9,277 bases of DNA, from contig CAVBWZ010000024.1 in NCBI GenBank assembly GCA_963599445.1, forward strand, positions 1 through 9,277. Reading direction: 5' to 3'. The position numbers and the translations under genes were made by a program. The notes beneath the pieces are model-generated. The model worked only from the letters and a program-made list of their open reading frames with translations, made no database searches and was not told where the DNA came from. This document shows, piece after piece, positions 1-6,115 of the stretch. Every line of letters begins with the position of its first letter. Positions within the stretch are counted from its first letter, which is position 1. This DNA is from UBA9732 sp963599445 (GTDB lineage Bacteria; Spirochaetota; Spirochaetia; Sphaerochaetales; Sphaerochaetaceae).

Positions 1-187
1 GAGGAACTTTCAAAACTCCTTCATGCGTCCTGGCCATGCCCTGCACGGCTGGAACCACGCCTTCAGCACCTTCATAATACACAAAGTATTACATCAGTTG
101 CTTCGGACGGCTTCCATCTCGGCAATCCATGTCCAATCCTCACGAAGCATAGTTTTAAAAGTTCCTCTGTTAACTGCCGTTTATCGG
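1..187. other. Left-edge region without a recognisable gene
   Basis: This stretch lies downstream of the minus-strand membrane gene that ends at 188. Several frames are open across it on both strands, but none has a convincing start with a ribosome binding site and none gives a protein I recognise. On the minus strand a short frame (TAVNRGTFKTM, then LREDWTWIAEMEAVRSN, then stop) looks protein-like. A second frame further left (YFVYYEGAEGVVPAVQGMA) also looks protein-like and runs off the edge. Together they could be the remains of a frameshifted gene or the start of a gene lying mostly outside the window. No clear terminator hairpin follows the stop at 188. Confidence 0.3.
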
Positions 188-751
188 TTATTCGAAGGTG
201 ATTGAGGCCTGGATTATGTTGAACAGGCGTAGGCGGCGAAGGCGTAGGGCGGGGCGCTGGAGGAAGAATATCTCGGTGGCCTCCCATGCGAAGACCCATG
301 CCACGATGTCTATGATGCTGTAGAGCACCTGGTCAACGCCGTGGTTCTTGAGGAATATGTTGAGGGTGAACACGACGGCGGATATTAGGACCATGATGAT
401 GGTCTGAGTCATGTTCTTTGCAAGTTCGCGCACCACCTCCATGAACTCGTTGTGGTAGTAGTTGCGTATGGCCTTCGTGTACTTCTCCTTGTCAGTCTCA
501 GAGATGGTAGGTCCCTCGAATACGAAGTGAAGCGACGAATCAGGTCTCAGGTGCTTTGTGCTCTGTTCAAGGAACTGGGCGGTGTCGCTTGTGATGTATG
601 GCTCTCCGTTTGGAGACAGCGGGGAGAGAAATTCATAGTCATCAGCCATGCCAATGCGGACCATGCGGCGGCCATTTGCATCCTCCTGAGGTTTCTTCAG
701 TGTTTTTATCTCTTCCGCGAGGTTTTTGAAATTTCTAAGGCGTTCAGACAT
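188..751 (-). CDS. Hypothetical protein, soluble N-terminal part plus two membrane helices
   Basis: Encodes 187 residues of unknown function. The first ~110 residues are hydrophilic and charged. Two hydrophobic segments follow, at about 113-133 (TQTIIMVLISAVVFTLNIFL) and 139-164, separated by a short loop. The protein ends in a basic tail (RPALRLRRLRLF), which favours that end lying in the cytoplasm by the positive-inside rule. The second helix contains acidic and aromatic residues (WVFAWEATEIFFL), a pattern I associate loosely with small uncharacterised membrane proteins of anaerobes. The ATG at 751 is supported by GGAGG (minus strand, at 765-761) with a 9-base spacer. The gene overlaps the end of the upstream membrane gene by 8 bases, so the two are probably co-transcribed and translationally coupled and may act together. 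No catalytic motif is visible. Confidence 0.85.
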   Translation of the reverse strand: MSERLRNFKNLAEEIKTLKKPQEDANGRRMVRIGMADDYEFLSPLSPNGEPYITSDTAQFLEQSTKHLRPDSSLHFVFEGPTISETDKEKYTKAIRNYYHNEFMEVVRELAKNMTQTIIMVLISAVVFTLNIFLKNHGVDQVLYSIIDIVAWVFAWEATEIFFLQRPALRLRRLRLFNIIQASITFE

Positions 752-1448
752 GCTTGAGGTCCTCCGTATATTTTGATTTGAAGAATTTATGGATAAGGTA
801 CATAAGCGGCATACCTAGGTTGGTCTCGACCAGGCTGTTGACGACAAGCGTGCGTATCTGCTCAGGAAGCGCTATGCCTGTACTGCGGATCTTTCCAACA
901 AGCAATGCGAACTCCCAGCCGAACTGCACGGCAACGCCAATGGCGCACAGCCACAGGATGCTGACCTTGGACTCCTTGTCTCGGCGTGAGAGGTTGTAGA
1001 CGATCACCCCTAGGTATGACAAGAAGAGTATGGCACCCATGATTCCGTGGTATGCACCTGTCGTGCGTTGGATATGTATCATGGGCGATGGAATCATGCC
1101 TGCAATCATGGGGCATGCAATCCACCACGAGAAGATAAGGACCGTCCATTCCTTGATGTCCCTGTCATGGTTTAGGCACAGCCATATCCATGCAAAGTTC
1201 GTGAAGCCGTAGCTCATGCTCATCCAAAGGAGGGTCCAGAACATGCTACCGCCTTCAATGGAGCGTGAGCCCGTCCAAAGGTGGAATATGCAGTAGTCGA
1301 CGAAGAAGTAGAGGATTCCTCCAAAGAGCCCCCATAGAGTTGTGAGGTAGCGCCGTCTCCAGCAGAGGAGGCCAATGAACAGCAGAACGAAGGCACTGTC
1401 CAAGACTATATAGGCCAAGTTGAAATCCCGTGATGCAATTATTCCCAT
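744..1448 (-). CDS. Hypothetical multi-pass membrane protein
   Basis: Encodes 234 residues with about seven hydrophobic segments, near residues 11-31, 34-55, 69-92, 101-119, 132-154, 163-186 and 200-226. It has an unusually high content of Trp and other aromatic residues (FTNFAWIWLC, WTVLIFSWWIACP). There is no signal peptide beyond the first helix and no ATP-binding, transporter or enzyme motif that I recognise. Short basic connections (CWRRRYL, NLSRRDKESK) suggest cytoplasmic loops. It is the first gene of a two-gene minus-strand unit, and its last 8 bases overlap the start of the downstream small membrane protein gene. It is transcribed away from the MarR-type regulator and shares the intergenic region with it, so it could fall under the same regulator. 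The ATG at 1448 has only a weak upstream GAAG. Confidence 0.85.
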   Translation of the reverse strand: MGIIASRDFNLAYIVLDSAFVLLFIGLLCWRRRYLTTLWGLFGGILYFFVDYCIFHLWTGSRSIEGGSMFWTLLWMSMSYGFTNFAWIWLCLNHDRDIKEWTVLIFSWWIACPMIAGMIPSPMIHIQRTTGAYHGIMGAILFLSYLGVIVYNLSRRDKESKVSILWLCAIGVAVQFGWEFALLVGKIRSTGIALPEQIRTLVVNSLVETNLGMPLMYLIHKFFKSKYTEDLKHV

Positions 1449-1454
1449 AACTTC

Positions 1455-1483
1455 ATTCTATGTGAAAAACCCACCAGAGACAA
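1455..1483 (-). promoter_or_regulatory. Possible promoter of the membrane-protein pair
   Basis: Read on the minus strand, TTGTCT (1483-1478) and TAGAAT (1460-1455) are separated by 17 bases. They match the sigma70 -35 box at 4 of 6 positions and the -10 box at 5 of 6. The -10 box ends only six bases before the ATG at 1448. Transcription from it would start at or next to the first codon and give a leaderless message, consistent with the weak ribosome binding site there. This is a motif call only. Confidence 0.3.
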
Positions 1484-1517
1484 CGCTGTGGAACTAGGAA
1501 GAGGCTTGGCTTATGGA

Positions 1518-1561
1518 CTTGACAGAAAAAATAGTTGATAGTACAACTAGTTTCCGTCAAG
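1518..1561 (+). promoter_or_regulatory. MarR-gene promoter inside a 44-base nested inverted repeat (likely operator)
   Basis: A perfect -35 box TTGACA (1519-1524) lies 17 bases before TACAAC (1542-1547), a 4-of-6 -10 box, directed at the MarR-type gene. Two dyads overlap it. The inner one, TAGTTG-ATAGTA-CAACTA (1532-1549), has perfect 6-base arms with TTG/CAA cores, the size and style of many MarR-family operators. The outer one pairs CTTGACAGAAA (1518-1528) with TTTCCGTCAAG (1551-1561) at 10 of 11 positions. A dimer bound here would cover both promoter boxes, so autorepression of the regulator and transporter is the natural inference. The divergent membrane genes could also be affected. Confidence 0.6.
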
Positions 1562-1595
1562 AACCTGAAACGACCAAAGAAAAGGATTACGGACA

Positions 1596-2060
1596 ATGGA
1601 CGATACACAAAGGAAGATAACCAAGATTGCACGTGAAGTAGGGAAGTTCGCCGCCAGGACACTCAAGGCCGATGGCATTGGAACCGCCGAGTTCGATGTA
1701 CTCCACGCAATACGCAAGAACCCTGGCATAACCCAAAAGGAGGTATGCGACCTTCTGGGTCTGGACAAGGGGGCTGTTGCAAAGCAGGTCTCCAATATGG
1801 AGGCCAAGGGCTATGTCGTACGCAAAGCCAATCCAAGTGATGGACGCAGCCAACTTCTCTATGCAACCGACAAGGCCAATGAGCTCAAGAACTCAAAGGC
1901 CCATGTGGAGACTCTTTTCTATGAATGGCTGCTCGAACCGTTGGATGACGAGGAGAGGCAAAGATTTGCGGAAACCTTGGACATCCTGTACCAAAGGTGC
2001 AAGAAGGAAAGCAAGGATGATTTCAAAATAATGTCCCAAATTGTGAAGGAGAGTAGATAA
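1596..2060 (+). CDS. MarR-family transcriptional regulator
   Basis: Encodes 154 residues, the usual MarR length. A helical N-terminus (residues 1-28) is followed by the winged helix-turn-helix. In this, GITQKEVCDLLGLDKGAVAKQV (about 44-65, helix-turn-helix) leads into SNMEAKGYVVRKANPSDGRS, where the wing carries the conserved D82-x-R84 signature. Residues ~92-150 are the C-terminal dimerisation helices. MarR proteins are cytoplasmic dimers that usually repress their own operon and release DNA when a small ligand binds. The ATG at 1596 is preceded by AAGGA (1582-1586) with a 9-base spacer, and a nested inverted repeat covers its promoter. The transporter gene starts on the base after its stop, so the regulator very likely controls that transporter. 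The ligand cannot be read from the sequence. Confidence 0.92.
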   Translation: MDDTQRKITKIAREVGKFAARTLKADGIGTAEFDVLHAIRKNPGITQKEVCDLLGLDKGAVAKQVSNMEAKGYVVRKANPSDGRSQLLYATDKANELKNSKAHVETLFYEWLLEPLDDEERQRFAETLDILYQRCKKESKDDFKIMSQIVKESR

Positions 2061-3308
2061 ATGAAGGATAAGAACAAGAAGAAGATGTCGCAGGCCATGG
2101 TTTTCATAATCCTGTTTGGTATTGTGAGCCTCTTTTCGGATATGACCCACGAAGGGGCCTCCAGCATAAGGGGTGCGTACCTTTCGCTCCTTGGAGCAAG
2201 CGCCGGGGTGATTGGATTCGTATCGGGTTTGGGGGAGCTCATAGGCTATTCCATGCGCTATGTCTTTGGAAAGCTCACGGACAAGACCAAGCACTACTGG
2301 CCAATGACGATCATTGGATATGTGCTTGATGTTCTTGCAGTGCCTGCCCTTGCCCTTGTGGGTGAGAACGGTTGGATATGGGCATGCGCTCTTCTTGTCA
2401 TACAACGTATGGGAAAGGCCATAAAGAAACCTGCAAAGGATACCATAATGTCGTTTGCCGCCTCCCAGGAGGGGATTGGAAAGAGCTTTGGACTTCAGGA
2501 GGTTCTGGACCAGATAGGAGCCTTCATGGGGCCTGTGCTTCTATATCTTGTAATGCTCTTCAAGACCAACGGGACGCAGTTTGAGATATACTCGTTCTGC
2601 TTTGCAGTGCTTGCCATTCCAGGTGCCATAACCCTAATACTGCTTCTTGTAACGAAGCACAGGTTCCCAAATCCTGAGCACTTCGAGCCGGAGCCAAAGG
2701 ACTTCGTGCCTTTCAAGATGAAAAAGAGCTTTGTGCTCTACATCATTGGCATAAGCCTCTTTGCGTTTGGTTTCATAGACTATTCCATAATCATCATGCA
2801 CGTTTCGCGTACATATTCGCATCTTGCGAGCGGACTTGCGGAGACCACATCCCTCATAGGCAGCGGGACGCTCCCACTTCTCTATGCAGGTGCAATGCTC
2901 GTGGATGCCGTCGCGGCGCTTTTCTTTGGGCTTCTCTACGACAAGTCCGGAGTCAAGGCGCTTGTGTGGTCCACGATAATATCGGCTCCATTTGCTATGT
3001 TCGTGTTCATGTTCGATTCCGTACCCATGCTCCTTGTTGGAATAGCGCTTTGGGGTGTTGGAATGGGTGCTCAGGAGTCCATCCTCAAGGCCGCAGTGAC
3101 AAGTATGGTTCCAAAGGCGAGCCGTGCAACGGGCTATGGAATGTTCGAGTGTTCGTTTGGAGCGTTCTGGTTCCTTGGAAGCTGGGCGCTTGGCGTGCTC
3201 TACGATGTCAACATAACGGTTATGGTTGTGGTATCGGTCGTAGCACAGCTTGCAGCCATTCCGTTCTACATTGCATCCACAAGGAGTGCGGAAAAGCAGG
3301 CTTCGTGA
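2061..3308 (+). CDS. Major facilitator superfamily transporter
   Basis: Encodes 415 residues, typical for a 12-helix MFS carrier of the inner membrane. The first half holds a long hydrophobic series. It includes the loop after helix 2 with GKLTDKTKHYW (about residues 70-80), which occupies the place of the MFS motif A (G-x-L-x-D-R/K). A hydrophilic central loop (FPNPEHFEPEPKDFVPFKMKK, about 202-222) divides it from the second half, where GLLYDKSGVK repeats the motif. The N-terminus has SLFSDMTHEGASSI, a conserved-looking helix 1 segment with acidic and His residues. The ATG directly follows the stop of the MarR gene, with AGGAG (2047-2051) inside that gene's 3' end, so the two are co-translated. 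A drug or metabolite efflux role is inferred from the context. The substrate is unknown. Confidence 0.9.
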   Translation: MKDKNKKKMSQAMVFIILFGIVSLFSDMTHEGASSIRGAYLSLLGASAGVIGFVSGLGELIGYSMRYVFGKLTDKTKHYWPMTIIGYVLDVLAVPALALVGENGWIWACALLVIQRMGKAIKKPAKDTIMSFAASQEGIGKSFGLQEVLDQIGAFMGPVLLYLVMLFKTNGTQFEIYSFCFAVLAIPGAITLILLLVTKHRFPNPEHFEPEPKDFVPFKMKKSFVLYIIGISLFAFGFIDYSIIIMHVSRTYSHLASGLAETTSLIGSGTLPLLYAGAMLVDAVAALFFGLLYDKSGVKALVWSTIISAPFAMFVFMFDSVPMLLVGIALWGVGMGAQESILKAAVTSMVPKASRATGYGMFECSFGAFWFLGSWALGVLYDVNITVMVVVSVVAQLAAIPFYIASTRSAEKQAS

Positions 3309-3338
3309 AAAAGCGGAAAAAGTGAGTCCTCGTCAATA

Positions 3339-4277
3339 TCAGTTTGGAGTCTTCCAATTGTCGCAGAGCGCAGGGAAATCGGTCTTGTAGAGGGCTATGC
3401 GCGGCTTGACTTCGTTGCTGAGGACCTTGCCGTTGGTCTTGTAGCCCTTCTTGATGTAGTTGCGGCCTTTTAGCTGGCGCACGGTGAGGTTTTTGGTGTA
3501 GAAGCGGTCCACGCCGTCCTGCTCCGAGCGGTCTTCTATGAGAAACTGCTTTGCGTAGAAGAGTACGGACATGTAGGGCATTGTGTATGTTGGGTAGCCG
3601 TAGAGCCAGCAACGTACTCCAAAGTCCAAGGCCTGCCAGTATGCGCCGGTTATCTCGTTGTCGTAGCCACGGAGTCTTTGGAAGAGGGCCCTGTCGTAGA
3701 TGCCCATTCCAAGGAACGGATAGAGGGTTGCGTCGCACTCCGAGTTTGGCATGAAGCTCAATGGGTCGACTTCCTTGCCGTTCATGCGAGGGGCTCTCAG
3801 AGTTGGAATCTTCTCATTGCCCTTGTTGAACATCCATGGACATATCACCGCGGGGTGCGGTTCGCCCTTGAGTTTGGCTTCAAGAGGGCTCCAATCGAAC
3901 GACATGAAGGAGGTATCGCTTCGCGTGACGATGAAGTATGTGGTCATGCATACATCGGCAAGGGCGTTGATGCGCTCTGCAAGGGACGGGGCCTTTGGGA
4001 ACACGATGAACGTCACGTCAGGGAAACGGCTCTGCATGACCTCCTGAGTGAACCTGTCGCTCTGCGTCATCACGTGCAGGCAGTAGTTGAAGTTCCCGCT
4101 GAACCATTCGATCGAGCTCTCGAGATCTTCCTTGGTGCCTGTATCCATGATGCCCACTGCAAGGAACTCCTCCCTGTGCAGCTGGTTGATGAGATGCCCT
4201 ATGTCCTGTTTCCTGCTGACGATTTGATACTTCTGGTCCACGACTGCAATACTACTAACAAAGAAAACGTTTGGCAA
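3339..4277 (-). CDS. Glycosyltransferase-like protein (GT-A / family 2-like), atypical
   Basis: The proposed product has 312 residues. The reading frame stays open to 4484, but that extension runs into the opposite-strand trmL and is poor in protein character. I therefore prefer the TTG at 4277, preceded on the minus strand by GGAG with a 10-base spacer. The fold order looks like a GT-A transferase: an N-terminal alpha/beta part with FLAVGIMDTGTKEDLESS (about 38-55), TTYFIVTRSDTSFMSFDW (112-129) in the place of the metal-binding DxD, and RLRGYDNEITGAYWQALDF (201-219) then GVRCWLYGYP, resembling the family-2 'GGFDE...D..LRL...G' region. The DxD is reduced to RSDTS, so nucleotide-sugar transfer is not certain. 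There is no signal peptide or membrane helix, so it is likely cytosolic or peripheral. It converges on the MFS gene with 30 bases between stops. Confidence 0.65.
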   Translation of the reverse strand: MPNVFFVSSIAVVDQKYQIVSRKQDIGHLINQLHREEFLAVGIMDTGTKEDLESSIEWFSGNFNYCLHVMTQSDRFTQEVMQSRFPDVTFIVFPKAPSLAERINALADVCMTTYFIVTRSDTSFMSFDWSPLEAKLKGEPHPAVICPWMFNKGNEKIPTLRAPRMNGKEVDPLSFMPNSECDATLYPFLGMGIYDRALFQRLRGYDNEITGAYWQALDFGVRCWLYGYPTYTMPYMSVLFYAKQFLIEDRSEQDGVDRFYTKNLTVRQLKGRNYIKKGYKTNGKVLSNEVKPRIALYKTDFPALCDNWKTPN

Positions 4278-4295
4278 TGGATTGGGTCTCCATTG
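4275..4295. repeat. Short inverted repeat in the glycosyltransferase-trmL intergenic region
   Basis: CAATGGA (4275-4281) and TCCATTG (4289-4295) form perfect 7-base arms around a 7-base spacer. The left arm contains the proposed TTG start of the minus-strand glycosyltransferase, and the right arm contains its GGAG. A hairpin in that transcript would bury both, or the dyad could be a protein site. A further CCATTGG copy lies at 4308-4314. Function is unproven. Confidence 0.4.
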
Positions 4296-4317
4296 GATTT
4301 GGCTTTGCCATTGGGCT

Positions 4318-4345
4318 TTGAGGGAAAGGCCAAACGTGCTATCAT
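4318..4345 (+). promoter_or_regulatory. Possible trmL promoter
   Basis: TTGAGG (4318-4323) and TATCAT (4340-4345) are separated by 16 bases and match the sigma70 boxes at 4 of 6 and 5 of 6 positions. Only seven bases separate the -10 box from the trmL ATG at 4353, so the transcript would begin at the start codon. No Shine-Dalgarno site lies at a normal distance, which fits a leaderless message. Confidence 0.35.
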
Positions 4346-4352
4346 CACGACG

Positions 4353-4919
4353 ATGAAGATAAACATAGTCCTGTTCCAACCGGAGATACCTCAGAACACC
4401 GGCAACATAGCCCGCACGTGCAGCGCAACCGGGAGCGCACTCCACCTTGTGCACCCGCTTGGCTTCTCTTTGGACGAAAAGCACCTACGACGGGCAGGCT
4501 TGGACTACTGGGACGGCCTAGACATCACGCAATACGAGGACGACAAGGACTTCTTCTCCCGCTTTGCACTGGAACACGACGGCGACCCCATGTTCTTCCT
4601 TTCCCAAAAGGGGGCCTTGTCGCTTTGGGAGACCGATTTTTGGAAAGGTCCTCTTTCCAGCTCTGCTCTCAAGACCGATGCTTCTGTGTTTGAGAATTCT
4701 GGAAGTCTATGGCTTGCTTTTGGAAGAGAGAGCCGTGGCCTTGACGACAGCATTCTTGAAGCCCATAGAGACCATTGCATACGCATTCCAATGATAGAGG
4801 GAAGACGCTCCTTGAACCTTTCAAATGCAGTGGCGGTCACTGTGTACGAAGCGTTGAGGCAGGCAGGGGGCCTTGGTCTGAAGCAGCATGGAATGCTTTT
4901 GGAGAATGTCGATGCGTAG
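4353..4919 (+). CDS. trmL: tRNA (cytidine(34)-2'-O)-methyltransferase
   Basis: Encodes 188 residues of the SPOUT (trefoil-knot) methyltransferase class. TrmL uses S-adenosylmethionine to methylate the ribose 2'-OH of wobble base 34 in certain leucine tRNAs. All three signatures are clear: NIVLFQPEIPQNTGNIAR (4-21), LAFGRESRGL (121-130), and IPMI...RRSLNLSNAVAV (145-162), the last forming the knot and cofactor site. The start MKINIVLFQPEIP matches the family N-terminus, so the longer upstream reading frame is not used. The protein is ~30 residues longer than the E. coli enzyme (157 in memory). Most of the excess lies between the KG (86-87) and the LAFG strand, with a little at the C-terminus. 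Its stop overlaps the next gene's start by 8 bases. It is divergent from the glycosyltransferase gene. Confidence 0.95.
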   Translation: MKINIVLFQPEIPQNTGNIARTCSATGSALHLVHPLGFSLDEKHLRRAGLDYWDGLDITQYEDDKDFFSRFALEHDGDPMFFLSQKGALSLWETDFWKGPLSSSALKTDASVFENSGSLWLAFGRESRGLDDSILEAHRDHCIRIPMIEGRRSLNLSNAVAVTVYEALRQAGGLGLKQHGMLLENVDA

Positions 4920-5994
4920 GTTTGCCGCCATTGTTCTCTTGGCCTTTCTTGCTACGTTCGCTACCACTGCGGTGACTGTGGACGACTACTGCTACAGCCA
5001 GCTGAACTTGTCCGAGCAGATCGCCTACGATGCAATGTTCGACTGTATAACCACATTGACGTCCAAGTGGAACTGTGGCTCCTTTTCGCAAGATACCCTT
5101 AAAAAAGCGTATGATTGTCTCATGTTGGACCATCCTGAACTGTTTTGGTCTGAGAGCTTCACATATGTGACAAGCTATGTTAACAATGCAATAGCGGGCC
5201 GCTATGTGGAGTTCGAATACACAATGACGCGGGCTCAGATAGAGAAGGCCAACAGAGAGATAGAACAGGCTTTGTTCGGCATTGTGCGTGAGATAGGGAC
5301 GGTTGAACCTTCGTACGAAACGGCAAGGCTCGTCTACGCCTGGATGGTGGAGAACTGCACCTATGATGTGTCCAACATGGATCAGAGCCTGTATTCCGTG
5401 CTTGTCAACAGAAGCGGGGTGTGCGCCTCGTTCGCCAAGGCCTATGAGTTCATCATGCAATGCCTTGGAATTCCATGCACCTGTGTGAACGGGCGTCTTA
5501 GAAGCGGCTCTGGGATACTTGGTGCATCTTCCAGCATTGGACATGAGTGGAACCTTGTGTATCTTGATGGCTCGTGGAGCCATGTGGATGTGACAAGTGC
5601 CCTTGGAGTGTCGCAGGAAGGCTTTGTCGACTATGGTTTCTTCTGCAGTTCCACTGATGAGATTCTTGAGACCCACACCATAGAGAATGTGGTTGGTATT
5701 CCTGACTGCAACGATGCTTCTCTTGGGATCTTTGAACGCTATGGGCTTGTACTTGATGCATACGATGTGGATGCCGTGACTGAAGGCTTTGCACGTTCAG
5801 CCTCACTTGGAATGCTTCCGGAGGTGAGGTTCTCAAGCTACAGGGCGTTCATCGAGGCAAAGAGCGACCTCATAGACAACGCTCAGCTTCTTGGCGTTGT
5901 GGAGGAACTGACCTCGAAAAGCGTGGAGAGCGTGGACTACAGCATAGACGAGAAGGACCTTTCGATCAGGCTGTTCAACGACATCGGGCTATGA
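4912..5994 (+). CDS. Secreted transglutaminase-like domain protein
   Basis: Encodes 360 residues. I chose the ATG at 4912 because GGAGA (4901-4905) lies six bases upstream and because it opens a good signal peptide: MRR, then a hydrophobic run (FAAIVLLAFLATFATTA). Cleavage near residue 20-22 is likely, and there is no lipobox. Two in-frame ATGs upstream (4888, 4906) are badly placed for the ribosome site. A transglutaminase core follows: the Cys in NRSGVCASFAKAYEFIMQ (C171), the His in SIGHEWNLVYLDGSW (H211), and the Asp in SHVDVTS (D226), the complete catalytic triad of the Transglut_core superfamily. Such proteins act as cysteine peptidases or cross-linking enzymes on the cell surface, and the substrate here is unknown. 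The C-terminal ~120 residues have no recognised domain. It overlaps trmL by 8 bases, so it is probably translationally coupled to it. Confidence 0.88.
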   Translation: MRRFAAIVLLAFLATFATTAVTVDDYCYSQLNLSEQIAYDAMFDCITTLTSKWNCGSFSQDTLKKAYDCLMLDHPELFWSESFTYVTSYVNNAIAGRYVEFEYTMTRAQIEKANREIEQALFGIVREIGTVEPSYETARLVYAWMVENCTYDVSNMDQSLYSVLVNRSGVCASFAKAYEFIMQCLGIPCTCVNGRLRSGSGILGASSSIGHEWNLVYLDGSWSHVDVTSALGVSQEGFVDYGFFCSSTDEILETHTIENVVGIPDCNDASLGIFERYGLVLDAYDVDAVTEGFARSASLGMLPEVRFSSYRAFIEAKSDLIDNAQLLGVVEELTSKSVESVDYSIDEKDLSIRLFNDIGL

Positions 5995-6038
5995 TGATGG
6001 TTTGATGGCTCTTCGATGTAGGCCTTTGGTGTTTGCAG

Positions 6039-6068
6039 TTGAAAACGGCTGTGCGTTTGAGGTATCAT
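6039..6068 (+). promoter_or_regulatory. Probable serS promoter
   Basis: TTGAAA (6039-6044) and TATCAT (6063-6068), 18 bases apart, each match the sigma70 boxes at 5 of 6 positions. Transcription would begin near 6075 and give a leader of about 41 bases that ends in the serS ribosome site. The leader contains GGCTT...AAGCC arms and a CGGGCCCG palindrome. It is too short for a T-box. Confidence 0.45.
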
Positions 6069-6115
6069 TGGCTGTGGCTTGCGGGCCCGTTATGGCCAAA
6101 GCCGAGAGGTGTTAG

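Noticed and set aside
3309..3338. Bidirectional terminator between the convergent MFS and glycosyltransferase genes
   Set aside because: The 30-base gap is A-rich but contains no hairpin-forming arms.
3678..4352. Long plus-strand open frame in phase with trmL
   Set aside because: It is antisense to the glycosyltransferase. TrmL homologues begin at MKINIVLFQPEIP, so the extra 225 codons are not real coding sequence.
4278..4484. Upstream extension of the glycosyltransferase frame to an ATG at 4484
   Set aside because: It overlaps the start and conserved motif 1 of trmL on the other strand, lacks a ribosome site, and its Arg-rich sequence (YVYLHRRDDST) is not family-like.
4837..5676. 279-codon minus-strand open frame antisense to the transglutaminase-like gene
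   Set aside because: It has a His- and Cys-rich composition, no ribosome site and no recognisable motif. The opposite strand has a signal peptide and catalytic triad.
6069..6115. T-box or riboswitch upstream of serS
   Set aside because: The leader is only about 40 bases with short GGCTT/AAGCC arms. It has no T-box consensus and no room for an antiterminator.
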